A stretch of DNA of 63,143 nucleotides from an uncultured Flavobacteriales bacterium (GCA_946479985.1 CAMLIF010000009.1:1-63143), one strand, 5' to 3'. Numbered from the stretch's first letter, positions 29,298-38,613 are shown. Made by a program: numbers and translations. Notes: generated by a model from the sequence alone, not told the origin.

Positions 29298-31886
29298 ATG
29301 GCATTACAGCTTTATCGAAAAAAAAGAAACTTCGGGCAAACACCCGAGCCTTCGACTGGTAAAGAGAAATCGTCGGAGAAACTTACGTTCGTCGTGCAGC
29401 GGCACCATGCTTCACATTTGCATTATGATTTCCGCCTGGAAATGGAAGGTGTTTTGAAAAGCTGGGCTGTTCCCAAAGGACCGTCAATGGTTCCCGGGGA
29501 AAGACGTCTTGCTGTTCATGTGGAAGATCACCCGCTTGCTTATGGTAAATTCTACGGAGAAATCCCCGAAGGAAATTATGGTGCGGGAATAGTACATATC
29601 TGGGATAATGGGACCTATGTGCCGCTTGAACCCGATAAGACAAAACCGGATGAAAAAGTGATCCTGCTCCAATACCATAAAGGCGATCTGAAATTTGTGC
29701 TGAAAGGAAAACATCTCAAAGGAGCATTTGCCCTGGTCCGCATGAATGACGGAACTGATAAGAATTGGCTCCTCATCAAAAAAGCCGATGAATATGCCGA
29801 GAAAACTTATTCGATCGCTTCTATAGACCCTGTAAAACCATACATTAAAAAGAAAGCTGCTTCCGCTAAAAAAGGAAGTTCGGCTAAGGAGCCAAAGGGG
29901 AAAAAGGAACCGGAAGCTGACGATGAGGAAACAGATAGCTTCAAGAGCAAGACTACAGAAATAGATAATGTTTGGGAAAAACTGAAAAAACCGATGCTCG
30001 CAACACTTGCAAATGTTCAGAATGATGATCCGGACTGGATGTATGAGCCGAAATACGACGGTTACCGCGCAATTACGAAAATCAGCAGCGGAAAGGCGGA
30101 AATTGTTTCCCGCAACGGACATTCATATAACCAACAATACGGGGCGCTCATTCCCGAATTGGAACATTTTGAAGATGATCTGATACTCGACGGAGAAATT
30201 GTGATTGAAGACAAAAAAGGAATCAGCAATTTTCAGTTACTTCAAAACTTCACGACTACCAAAAAGGGTGTTTTACGGTACTATGTTTTTGATTTGTTAT
30301 ATCTGAACGGACATCAAATTACACAGCTTCCTTTTATTCAGCGCAGGGAATTACTGGAAGCCGTTTTCGCCAAAGTGAAGTTGGAAAATATTCAGCCTTC
30401 GCCAATTGTTCATGAAAAAGGAAAAGATCTCATGAAACGATTAACGAAATTGGGATATGAAGGTGTAATTGCCAAAAAGAGCGACAGCATCTATTTCCCG
30501 GGAAGGCGGGCAGATTCCTGGTTAAAGTTCAAAACCCGGCAATCGCTGGAAGCAGTTATCTGCGGATATACCGAACCGCAAAACAGTCGCAAATTCTTCG
30601 GATCATTGATTCTCGGAATTCACGACAAAGGAGAGTTGGTTTACATAGGAAATTGTGGTTCAGGTTTTACCGATGCAACATTGGAAGAGCTCCATAAACA
30701 ATTCGAAAAACTAAAAACAGCCAAATGTCCTTTTGAGCCTGTTCCCAAAATGACCGGTCAAAAAGGAAAACCAACCTGGATAAAACCCAGACTGGTCTGC
30801 AATGTGGAATTTGCAAACTGGACAGAAGACAAACATTTACGCGTTCCCGTTTTTAAGGGGCTGCGAACTGATAAAAAAGAATCCGAAGCCATGAAAAATA
30901 ACGACACACAACCGGAAGTATCAACAGAGAAGCAAATAAACAGTGCTTCTTCAAAAAGTGAAGAAAACGATCAGGAATTGACTATCAATGGGAAAACACT
31001 GAAGATTACCAATCGGAATAAAGTTTACTTTCCTTCAGCACTTGCAAACGAAATCACCAAAGGTGAAATCATAGACTATTACCGAACAATCAGCAAGTAC
31101 ATACTTCCGTATCTGAAGAATCGGCCGGAATCGTTGAACCGTCACCCGAACGGCATCAGCAAACCCGGATTCTACCAGAAAGACATGGATACACATCAGA
31201 TCCCGGAATGGGTTCGAACAGAAAAAGAGTATTCGAAATCGAACGATGAATATCTCGATTATCTGATCTGCGATAACGAAGCTACCCTGGTTTACATGGC
31301 AAATCTGGGCTGCATTGAGATCAATCCGTGGCACAGCACAGTAGAAAACCCTGATAATCCGGATTATATGATTATGGACCTTGATCCGGGAAATATAGGT
31401 TTCAAAGAAGTAGTTAAAACAGCCCGGAAAATCCGGGAAGTATGCACCGAAATTGGTATAGATACGTTTTGTAAAACCAGCGGAGCTACCGGACTGCATG
31501 TTTACATTCCGCTGAAAGGAAAATATACCTATGACGAGACCAAACTCTTCGGGGAATTACTGGCAACAGCTGTTCAAAAGCAGCTTCCGCACACAACCAG
31601 TATTGAGCGCTCGGTTTCAAAGCGTTCCGACAAAATCTACATTGATTTTTTGCAGAACAGGAAAGGGCAGACCATCGCGGCGGCATACAGTGTTCGCCCG
31701 AAACCGGGAGCAACCGTTTCAACTCCGCTTGAATGGGATGAGGTAAACGAAGACCTGAACCCGAAAGACTTCACAATCTTCACAACCCTGGAACGTCTCG
31801 AGAAAAAAGGCGACCTCTGGAAAGGAGTTTTGGGAAAAGGAGCAAATATTGAAAAGGCGTTGGAGAAATTGGAGAAGTTAGTTTAA
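29298..31886 (+). CDS. ligD: ATP-dependent DNA ligase LigD (3'-phosphoesterase, ligase, polymerase)
   Basis: This is an 862-residue multifunctional NHEJ enzyme. The 3'-phosphoesterase domain is about residues 1-190 (HHASHLHYDFRLEMEGVLKS). A Lys/Glu-rich linker (190-220) follows. The ligase domain (about 225-530) has its adenylated lysine at residue 252 in EPKYDGYRA. The primase-type polymerase domain (about 560-862) has INPWHS and the metal-binding MDLDPG. The order PE-ligase-polymerase differs from the mycobacterial order (Pol-PE-Lig). It is the last gene of the cphA-ligD run. A large frame antisense to the 5' part is a shadow. Confidence 0.96.
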   Translation: MALQLYRKKRNFGQTPEPSTGKEKSSEKLTFVVQRHHASHLHYDFRLEMEGVLKSWAVPKGPSMVPGERRLAVHVEDHPLAYGKFYGEIPEGNYGAGIVHIWDNGTYVPLEPDKTKPDEKVILLQYHKGDLKFVLKGKHLKGAFALVRMNDGTDKNWLLIKKADEYAEKTYSIASIDPVKPYIKKKAASAKKGSSAKEPKGKKEPEADDEETDSFKSKTTEIDNVWEKLKKPMLATLANVQNDDPDWMYEPKYDGYRAITKISSGKAEIVSRNGHSYNQQYGALIPELEHFEDDLILDGEIVIEDKKGISNFQLLQNFTTTKKGVLRYYVFDLLYLNGHQITQLPFIQRRELLEAVFAKVKLENIQPSPIVHEKGKDLMKRLTKLGYEGVIAKKSDSIYFPGRRADSWLKFKTRQSLEAVICGYTEPQNSRKFFGSLILGIHDKGELVYIGNCGSGFTDATLEELHKQFEKLKTAKCPFEPVPKMTGQKGKPTWIKPRLVCNVEFANWTEDKHLRVPVFKGLRTDKKESEAMKNNDTQPEVSTEKQINSASSKSEENDQELTINGKTLKITNRNKVYFPSALANEITKGEIIDYYRTISKYILPYLKNRPESLNRHPNGISKPGFYQKDMDTHQIPEWVRTEKEYSKSNDEYLDYLICDNEATLVYMANLGCIEINPWHSTVENPDNPDYMIMDLDPGNIGFKEVVKTARKIREVCTEIGIDTFCKTSGATGLHVYIPLKGKYTYDETKLFGELLATAVQKQLPHTTSIERSVSKRSDKIYIDFLQNRKGQTIAAAYSVRPKPGATVSTPLEWDEVNEDLNPKDFTIFTTLERLEKKGDLWKGVLGKGANIEKALEKLEKLV

Positions 31887-32159
31887 AGTTTACTGCCTCT
31901 TTTTTAGTAAATTACATTTCCTTTAAGGCCTCGGGCGATTGTCGGACGTGCCTGTCTGTTGTCAAATTCAGGGCTGAGTTTTTAGATTTCTCCTCTCATC
32001 TTTGCACTCTGTCTTGCAGTTTTCTTCTTTGACCTTTCATTCCGAATAAATGATCTTTCGTGACATCTAAATACTTTGTTCATGACAAATTTTGGCGTGT
32101 GAGCCCACACACATTTTAATTTGGGCAGAGCTTAATCATTCTGAAATGAAAGAGCGAAA
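31887..32159. other. Intergenic region
   Basis: A weak TTTACT/AGTAAA hairpin (31889-31911) could end the ligD transcript. I see no gene or strong promoter element here. Confidence 0.3.
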
Positions 32160-33641
32160 ATGACCTTGATTAAAAATAATTACTATTCACAAAAAAACAA
32201 CACGCTTATGAACACTGTAAAGAATGCGAATACTTCATCCGGAAATAGTATTCCAACGCAACTGATTATTGATTTAACCCAAACCGATTTGCCATTGGGC
32301 ACACCTGTGTATATTTATATCTTAGGTTTGGTTACGAATGAGTTTTATTATATTAATTCAGATGGAACACCAACCATTATGAAACTATCCGATAATAACA
32401 TTCCTGCGCAAACATTCCCGGGAATGGAAACATTAAGCACAGCTGCGCAAAACGCTATCATACCAGGTTATCCTTTGGAATGGGCTGATTACAGTATGAA
32501 AGTAGACGTTGGGAGCAATTTGATCCTGGACCTTGGAAGTATCAACACGAATAATATTCCGGGTTTAGGAACGGGAACAGCAGCTTTTAGTGGCAGGGTC
32601 TATTTTTCCGTTGGAGTTCCGAAATTACCATTTACAGTTCAAAAGTCAGGTTATACTGCTCCTGTTTATGGAAACGGATCTGGTGTAACAGGATCTCTTT
32701 GCTTATATGATTGGATTGAATTTTCATACGATAGCGAAGGAAACTTTAATGGAAATACAACACAAGTTAACCAATTTGGTTTCCCATTGATTTTGACAGG
32801 AACCAATATCCAAAAACAAACATTTCCGTCACAGGGATTGTTAAATACTTCAGTTGTAACCATTCTCGATAACATTGCAAACGCCCCGGCTCCGTTCGGT
32901 GGTTCCGGAGCAGTGGTTCCAATTCCGGATGCTGCAGCTGCTGCATATCCTGAAAATCTGAGTTATCTGCGGGCTATATCACCTGTAACAATAAGTGGTT
33001 GCGGTACATCCATGAACACCTATTTTGACGCTGATCTTGCAACTGCCTATGCAGCGTGGCAGGCAACTCCTTTGGTGACAAAAGATCCGTCGACAGGTTA
33101 TTATTCAGGCGTTGTGTTTCCGGTAAGCGGAGGCGTAATAACTGCTCCGGCTGGCTACCCGGCAGGTAGTTTGGCATTTTACGAGGGAAATTTCCCTACA
33201 CTGGCAGCATTGGTAGCAGCCATAGCAGCATCTCCGACACTACAACCGGCATTCTACTTAACGGGCTCAGAAAACACAGTTACTTCCAATGATATCTGGC
33301 AATGTGCCGGGTCTTTGGCAACGGGCAGCACCGCTCAGGAAAATGTAGGAAAAATGTTTGCTGCAGCCTTTAACAGAGGTGTTATGGTAAGCACTGCTAA
33401 GCCACCGGTAGTATTAACCAGTTTAGACGACAATACATGTTCCGGATTAGCGAGTTCCTTTTATCCGGCCGGAGGAACCTATAACGAATGGGCTTCCTGG
33501 TTTCACCAGTACAATAGCAATGGATTAGCATACGGATTTCCTTATGATGACGTTTGTGGTCAGAACCCGTCCATTCCTCCGTCAGGAGATACATTGGTTG
33601 CAAGCTTTATTCGCATTGCTCTTGGCAATTTTTATAGTTAA
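32160..33641 (+). CDS. GH64/thaumatin-like beta-1,3-glucanase-family protein
   Basis: This is a 493-residue protein. LYDWIEFSYDSEGNFNGNT, TQVNQFGFPLIL, a YDA-type middle (NTYFDADLATAYAAW) and the C-terminal YNEWASWFHQYNSNGLAYGF followed by PYDDVCGQ match bacterial GH64-type laminaripentaose-producing enzymes and their thaumatin-like relatives. The putative acid Glu in WIEF is present, but the partner position reads QVN rather than QVD, so hydrolysis is uncertain. No signal peptide is visible from ATG 32160 or the alternative ATG 32208, unusual for a glucanase. Alternatively it is a non-catalytic glucan-binding protein. It is transcribed alone. Confidence 0.78.
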   Translation: MTLIKNNYYSQKNNTLMNTVKNANTSSGNSIPTQLIIDLTQTDLPLGTPVYIYILGLVTNEFYYINSDGTPTIMKLSDNNIPAQTFPGMETLSTAAQNAIIPGYPLEWADYSMKVDVGSNLILDLGSINTNNIPGLGTGTAAFSGRVYFSVGVPKLPFTVQKSGYTAPVYGNGSGVTGSLCLYDWIEFSYDSEGNFNGNTTQVNQFGFPLILTGTNIQKQTFPSQGLLNTSVVTILDNIANAPAPFGGSGAVVPIPDAAAAAYPENLSYLRAISPVTISGCGTSMNTYFDADLATAYAAWQATPLVTKDPSTGYYSGVVFPVSGGVITAPAGYPAGSLAFYEGNFPTLAALVAAIAASPTLQPAFYLTGSENTVTSNDIWQCAGSLATGSTAQENVGKMFAAAFNRGVMVSTAKPPVVLTSLDDNTCSGLASSFYPAGGTYNEWASWFHQYNSNGLAYGFPYDDVCGQNPSIPPSGDTLVASFIRIALGNFYS

Positions 33642-33661
33642 AAATATATTTGGTTAGCAGG

Positions 33662-33694
33662 AAAGAGTCTCGGCAATCTGTGTTGAGGCTCTTT
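33662..33694 (+). terminator. Terminator of the GH64-like gene
   Basis: AAAGAGTCTC (33662-33671) pairs with GAGGCTCTTT (33685-33694) with one G-U pair and a T-rich tail. An outer GTTAGCA/TGCTAAC repeat flanks it and overlaps the next promoter. Confidence 0.7.
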
Positions 33695-33710
33695 ATTTTC
33701 TGTTTCTTGC

Positions 33711-33718
33711 TAACTTTG
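33711..33718 (+). promoter_or_regulatory. TAnnTTTG -7 element
   Basis: TAACTTTG ends 5 nt before the ATG at 33724, implying a nearly leaderless transcript. It is identical to the element before the DUF763 gene. Confidence 0.5.
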
Positions 33719-33723
33719 AATTT

Positions 33724-34710
33724 ATGAAAGTAATCGCCTATCTCATATCTCTGTTATTTTTGGCACAATCTGTCTGGTCGCAATCTTTGCCAGATACACT
33801 TAATCGATTCGATTCCAAAGAACGGAGAACCGGTTATTGGTTAACGCATCTCGACAGTAACTTGGTAAAGACAGAAAAGAGTAGTGCTGTTTATGGCGGC
33901 TATGAGTATTATCTAAAGGGAAAAGTGAAATCCACCCGGTTCGCTAAGAAAAACAAATGGAAGGGAGCAACCATTGTTTACGAACCCAAGTCAAAAACAT
34001 ATTTCGATTCAACCCTCATTCTTGATGGTGAGATTCGTGGTTATTACGATGATACGCTCCATTTCCTCCAACGGTTCGAACAGGGAAAATTGAAATACCT
34101 GGAAGAACACTTGTATGGAAAAGACAGAGGAATTGTCATAGAATCTACAGATGCTATTTATTTAGACAGTCTTTTCGAGAGTAAACCTTTCACAATGCTT
34201 CTGTATAATTCGGATAATGATAGAGAACCTGAGTACAAACAATACTGTGGAAAAGGAGTTCACGAACAACGAATTTACCTCGTTCCACATACAACCAAAC
34301 GAATTCTGAACGCGCCACGAATTGGTTATACTTATCAGGAGCGAAGTTTTCTTGAATTAGGTTATTCGAGAAAATACAGTAGCAGAACAGAAATAGAAGA
34401 AACAGGCACAGTTCACTACGATAACAATCATTTTCCGGGATTTACCGTTTCACTGCTTGGAAGCTGGAGTGAAAAACGGGGGAACTACTTCGGTCAGAAA
34501 GCGCTGTTTAGTTATTGTCTTGCGCTGATAAATACGGAGGCAGGTTTTGTCAACTACACCAATTTCCAAACAACTGATCTCCGTTTTACCTTAGGAGCGG
34601 GATTGTCAATAGCTGGAAGAGTAAGCATCATGTACCATTATTCATTGCCGGTACTATCAAACAACTTCTCTGATATTTCACGTCACTCTATTAGTCTGGT
34701 TTTGTTTTGA
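33724..34710 (+). CDS. Secreted protein of unknown function
   Basis: This is a 328-residue protein with a signal peptide (about 1-20, LISLLFLAQSVWSQS). The first part has MORN-like strand pairs (GYWLTHLDS, YYLKGKVKSTRF, YYDDTLHFLQRFEQGKLKYLEE). The C-terminal 130 residues look like beta-barrel strands (FLELGYSRKYSS, FTVSLLGSW, FTLGAGLSIAGRVSIMYHYS). The order resembles Bacteroidota outer-membrane proteins with an N-terminal repeat region, but I do not recognise a named family. Confidence 0.7.
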   Translation: MKVIAYLISLLFLAQSVWSQSLPDTLNRFDSKERRTGYWLTHLDSNLVKTEKSSAVYGGYEYYLKGKVKSTRFAKKNKWKGATIVYEPKSKTYFDSTLILDGEIRGYYDDTLHFLQRFEQGKLKYLEEHLYGKDRGIVIESTDAIYLDSLFESKPFTMLLYNSDNDREPEYKQYCGKGVHEQRIYLVPHTTKRILNAPRIGYTYQERSFLELGYSRKYSSRTEIEETGTVHYDNNHFPGFTVSLLGSWSEKRGNYFGQKALFSYCLALINTEAGFVNYTNFQTTDLRFTLGAGLSIAGRVSIMYHYSLPVLSNNFSDISRHSISLVLF

Positions 34711-34885
34711 TGGAAGGAAAGTTATAAACCCCAGTTCCTGAATGGTTGGTCTCCGATTTCGAGTCTGGCGTTTCTATGAACACAATTTTTGCCTTTCATA
34801 CACAAACTCCTGTCGTTCATAACATTATTTAGTGAAATTTCAGGATAATGACTAGTTTCGCGAACATACTATTACTAATTTCAGC

Positions 34886-36964
34886 ATGAAAAAGAAATAC
34901 TACCATCTACTGGTCTGTTTAGGCATTGCGTTCAGCGGACTATCTCAAACAACAACATTTAATTATACAGGCGGAGTCCAAACCTATACTGTCCCTGCAG
35001 GAGTTACTTCCATTCAGATCGAGGCCGGAGGAGCTAAGGGAGGCGGAAGTTTCGGCGGAAACGGGGGAACCTCAACCGGAACTTTTACTGTAGTGCCCGG
35101 AACTGTTTTCCAGGTTTATGTCGGTGGAATGCCGACTGTTCAACTAGGTGCCGGCGGATTTAACGGCGGGGGAGCGGTTCTTGTACTTCCTTGTGGCGGC
35201 GGAAGCGATGGCTGGCCGGGCGGAGGCGCTTCAGATGTTCGTTTAACTTCAGCACTTACAGACCGAATAATAGTAGCTGGCGGCGGCGGCGGTCAGGGCT
35301 GGTCGAACGGACCTGGCGGACTTGGCGGCGGTACAACTGCCGGTGATGGAACTGCTTCCTGGATTGCGAATACAAATGGAAAAGGAGCTACAGCTTCTGC
35401 CGGAGGAATAGGAGGTTTTTACAGCGGAAACGGTGGCAGTGCACCGAATGGAACATTTGGTGCAGGTGGAAACAGTGGTCCGTTAGATACATACTGTACC
35501 GGAGGTGCCGGCGGCGGCGGCTGGTACGGAGGTGGCGGCGGTTATGTTTCTGCTGGCGGTGGCGGATCGAGCTACATTTCATATCCCGGAACAACCAACG
35601 CGTCAACAGTATCAGGAACTCAGGCCGGAAATGGAATTGTAATCATTACGGTACTTTGTTCGTCAATTAATCCAACAGTTTCTGCAACTTCAATTTGTGA
35701 AGGAAATTCAGTAACGCTTTCTGCGTCATCTTCGAATGGCGGGACAATTACCTGGAATAATGGTGTAATAAATGGAACTCCTTTCGTTCCGGCTTCAGGG
35801 ACATTAACATATACAGCAACTAGTTCCGCAATCGAAGATTGTGGTTTCAGCACGGATATTACAGTAAATACAGTGCCAACCGCAGATGCGGGTGCAGATC
35901 AGGATGTTTGCGATGGTGAAGAAGTTACTCTTACTGCAACGGGAACAGGAATATTCTCATGGGATAATGCCGTGAATCAGGCAACTCCTTTCACGCCAAC
36001 CACAACAACAACATATACTGTAACTGTTGATAACGGAACATGTACTGCAACAGATGAAGTTACAGTAACAATTCATGATATTCCAACCGCCGATGCAGGA
36101 TCTGACCAGGAAATCTGCGATGGTGAAGAAGTGACTTTAACCGCAACCGGAACCGGAATGTTCTCATGGGATAACGGAGTAAATCAGGCAACACCATTCA
36201 CTCCGGCTTCAACAACTACTTATACTGTAACTGTAGATAATGGTTTTTGTACGGCAACAGATGAAGTAATGGTAACAGTCAATGATATTCCTACTGCTGA
36301 CGCTGGTTCTGACCAGGAAATCTGTGCGGGTGAAGAAGTTACTTTAACAGCAACCGGAACCGGAATGTTCTCATGGAATAACGGAGTAAGTCAGGCAACG
36401 CCATTCACTCCGGGTTCAACAACTACATATACTGTAACAGTAGATAATGGTTCTTGTACGGCATCAGATGAAGTACTAGTGACGGTAGATGCATTACCGG
36501 TTGCTACGGCAAATCTTTCGGGCGTGGCGGTACTTACCGCAGGACCTGCCGGTCAAACATACCAATGGTTCGATTGTGCTGGCGGAACACCGGTTTCAGG
36601 GGCAAATGCCATGACTTTTGTTGCAACGGCAAACGGAAGTTATAAAGTGGTCGTTACCAACGCGGCAGGATGTTCAGATACTTCTGCGTGTATCAATGTA
36701 ACCACTTTGGGAATAGATGAAAGTGCAGCATTGGAAGGAATTACATTTGTACCGAACCCAACAAACGGACAAGTAATTATTTCCATGCCGGCAGCAATTA
36801 CAGGAACAATAAATGTTTTTGATGCACAAGGCAAATTGGTTCTGGCAGCAGGAACTGTTGAAAACGGATCTTCTTTTGATCTTTCAAATGTTCAGTCGGG
36901 AATTTATATGATTCAGATTCAAACCATGAATGGTATCGGAATGAGCCGAATAATTAAGAATTAA
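34886..36964 (+). CDS. Glycine-rich T9SS surface protein with three tandem Ig-like repeats
   Basis: This is a 692-residue secreted protein. A signal peptide (about 1-20) is followed by TTTFNYTGGVQTYTVPAGV and a very Gly-rich domain (about 45-250) of the type found in adhesin-like glycine-rich proteins. Three 69-residue units then repeat almost exactly in the DNA (207-bp period from 35876), each TADAG(S/A)DQ(E/D)(I/V)C, E-E-V-T-L-T-A-T-G-T-G. A diverged fourth Ig-like domain follows. The last 80 residues (FVPNPTNGQVIISMP onward) form a type A T9SS sorting domain. It is probably cell-surface or matrix material. Confidence 0.88.
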   Translation: MKKKYYHLLVCLGIAFSGLSQTTTFNYTGGVQTYTVPAGVTSIQIEAGGAKGGGSFGGNGGTSTGTFTVVPGTVFQVYVGGMPTVQLGAGGFNGGGAVLVLPCGGGSDGWPGGGASDVRLTSALTDRIIVAGGGGGQGWSNGPGGLGGGTTAGDGTASWIANTNGKGATASAGGIGGFYSGNGGSAPNGTFGAGGNSGPLDTYCTGGAGGGGWYGGGGGYVSAGGGGSSYISYPGTTNASTVSGTQAGNGIVIITVLCSSINPTVSATSICEGNSVTLSASSSNGGTITWNNGVINGTPFVPASGTLTYTATSSAIEDCGFSTDITVNTVPTADAGADQDVCDGEEVTLTATGTGIFSWDNAVNQATPFTPTTTTTYTVTVDNGTCTATDEVTVTIHDIPTADAGSDQEICDGEEVTLTATGTGMFSWDNGVNQATPFTPASTTTYTVTVDNGFCTATDEVMVTVNDIPTADAGSDQEICAGEEVTLTATGTGMFSWNNGVSQATPFTPGSTTTYTVTVDNGSCTASDEVLVTVDALPVATANLSGVAVLTAGPAGQTYQWFDCAGGTPVSGANAMTFVATANGSYKVVVTNAAGCSDTSACINVTTLGIDESAALEGITFVPNPTNGQVIISMPAAITGTINVFDAQGKLVLAAGTVENGSSFDLSNVQSGIYMIQIQTMNGIGMSRIIKN
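35876..36496 (+). repeat. Three 207-bp intragenic tandem repeats
   Basis: Units begin at 35876, 36083 and 36290, with constant 207-bp spacing and high nucleotide identity, especially units 2 and 3. They encode 69-residue Ig-like domains, and such arrays can change copy number by recombination. Confidence 0.8.
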
Positions 36965-36981
36965 ATAAACACAACACCAAA

Positions 36982-37013
36982 AAGTAGGGGCAGGTCACGA
37001 CCTGCCCCTACTT
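36982..37013. terminator. Perfect 15-bp palindrome, bidirectional terminator
   Basis: AAGTAGGGGCAGGTC (36982-36996) is perfectly complementary to GACCTGCCCCTACTT (36999-37013) across a 2-nt gap. It lies between convergent genes and is likely a strong bidirectional terminator, or a solitary REP-like element. Confidence 0.7.
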
Positions 37014-37032
37014 GATTTTACATATACCTGGT

Positions 37033-37881
37033 TTAAACATTAAAATTTTCCATCCCAATTCCGTTTAACGAAGCCAGGAAATCGAGCAGATGCTGATTGA
37101 AAACATCCGGTTGTTCCAGGTTTGAAACATGCCCTGCACGATGAATCACAGCCAGAATCGATCCGCGAATTTCCTCATGCATGGCTTCAGATTGTTTGAG
37201 TGGAGTTACGGCATCATCGCTTCCGCAAATAATCAATGTTGGAATTTCGATATTTTTTAAGGTGGAGCAAGTATCCGATCTATTCGCCAGTGCGATTAAT
37301 CCGGCAGTAATAATGTGTTCCGAATTTGCGAAAACTACAGTACGCAATTCTTTAACAAGCTCCTGTTTTGTATAGAGTGAATCTTCGTTAAAAACACTTT
37401 TGATAAACTTCTCATTAAACTCCTCAGGACCTTTCGCCTTGATCTCGTTGATAGTATCCAGCCGTTTTGTCTTTGCTTCCGGCGTATCTGCAATACATTG
37501 CGTATCACACAATATCAAAGCTTCAAAACGATCAGGAAATTTTTGCTGAGCATCAAGCGCAATGTAACCGCCCATAGATAAACCGCAAAGAATGGCTTTA
37601 TCAATTTTGAGGGAATCCATCAATTGGATCAGATCATTGGTAAATAACGAAATGCTTAAAGGAGTTTCTTCATCTTTAGATTCGCCAAATCCCCGAAGAT
37701 CTATTGCAATTACGCGCTGTGAGGGCTTTAGGAATTCGATTTGCGATTTCCACATAGTTCTGTTGAACGGAAATCCGTGCAGGAAAATGACCGGAACATC
37801 GCCGGTGCCAAAATCGTCGTATGACAATGTAAAGCCAGACACCGAATGTGCCGACTGATATCCTGGAATTTCCATTTTCAT
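37033..37881 (-). CDS. Alpha/beta-fold hydrolase
   Basis: This is a 282-residue cytoplasmic hydrolase. The oxyanion motif VIFLHGFPFNRTMW, the nucleophile elbow GLSMGG, the acidic ICGSDDAVTP and the histidine in RAGHVSNLEQP complete the classical triad. A cap domain fills about residues 130-210. The pattern is close to 3-oxoadipate enol-lactonase/haloperoxidase-like members, but the substrate cannot be named. Translation may start at Met1 or Met3. It is monocistronic. Confidence 0.9.
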   Translation of the reverse strand: MKMEIPGYQSAHSVSGFTLSYDDFGTGDVPVIFLHGFPFNRTMWKSQIEFLKPSQRVIAIDLRGFGESKDEETPLSISLFTNDLIQLMDSLKIDKAILCGLSMGGYIALDAQQKFPDRFEALILCDTQCIADTPEAKTKRLDTINEIKAKGPEEFNEKFIKSVFNEDSLYTKQELVKELRTVVFANSEHIITAGLIALANRSDTCSTLKNIEIPTLIICGSDDAVTPLKQSEAMHEEIRGSILAVIHRAGHVSNLEQPDVFNQHLLDFLASLNGIGMENFNV

Positions 37882-38085
37882 GATTCAATCTTTAATAAAG
37901 CTCTCCGGAGAGCAATCTCTCACACCAAAGTATTCCAACCGAAATACTTTTCCAACCCACAGGGTAAACGTACAAAGGAATGCTACGAATCAATTACGTT
38001 ATTATTGGTAATAGTTGCAAAAAACACAGATAAGGTTTAGATAAAGGGATTGATTTTGTAGAGAGACTTACGTTGCAAAACCAAG

Positions 38086-38412
38086 CTAAGATTTATATTG
38101 CCACGAATACCGAATTGAAATTATCACTAAACACATTAGAATGCTCCCGTCATGGCGGGCAGCGAATTCGTAGCAATTACGCTTATTATAGACAAGGCGA
38201 TTTGCAGCGGAGGATTCCAGTTCTGATGCTTCGAGGTGCAATCCTGCGCTAACTCCCTTGAAAGTAGCGTGCACGCCCAGTTCTGTGAAATCCTTTACAG
38301 AAATGGGGTTTATACAATAATTCCCGGCATTTGTGTAAGAAATCTCATTGAAATAAGGGCAATCTTTGTAGAACAAAGGGTTTAGGTAAAAGATATACGA
38401 TGGGATAACCAA
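38086..38412 (-). CDS. Doubtful 108-residue membrane-associated protein
   Basis: A TTG at 38412 could start this frame; there is no ATG before the upstream stop. The N-terminus is hydrophobic (LVIPSYIFYLNPLFY), and a second hydrophobic stretch lies near the C-terminus (ILMCLVIISI). The amino-acid usage looks protein-like, with several Cys residues. It has no recognised family and may be a decayed gene or a non-coding stretch. Confidence 0.25.
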   Translation of the reverse strand: MVIPSYIFYLNPLFYKDCPYFNEISYTNAGNYCINPISVKDFTELGVHATFKGVSAGLHLEASELESSAANRLVYNKRNCYEFAARHDGSILMCLVIISIRYSWQYKS

Positions 38413-38546
38413 ACTGAATAAAAACCAAGAGAAAGCGATTAATTTATTTAATCAGAATATCAAGACTTCATTTCGGTTCTTAATCAGTCACTAAAAACAG
38501 TTATAAATCATTTAGGTGATCGTACCTGTTAAATTCCATCCAAAAA

Positions 38547-38580
38547 GGCGCAATCCGAAAGGGTTGCGCTTCTTTTTTTT
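38547..38580 (+). terminator. Strong terminator with no obvious upstream + strand gene
   Basis: GCGCAATCC and GGGTTGCGC pair over 9 bp (one G-U) around a GAAA tetraloop and are followed by a run of T residues from about 38573. No + strand coding region lies between 37882 and here. Confidence 0.75.
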
Positions 38581-38613
38581 GATATCGCAAGTAGTTTCTG
38601 ATTCTGTAAATTT

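Noticed and set aside
29484..30122. Large frame antisense to ligD
   Set aside because: A shadow of the ligD reading frame; the sense strand encodes clear LigD domains.
31035..31499. 154-codon frame antisense to ligD
   Set aside because: Shadow frame within the polymerase domain; no independent support.
36982..37013. Palindrome as a REP or mobile-element remnant
   Set aside because: Only one copy is seen in this window and it sits where a bidirectional terminator is expected.
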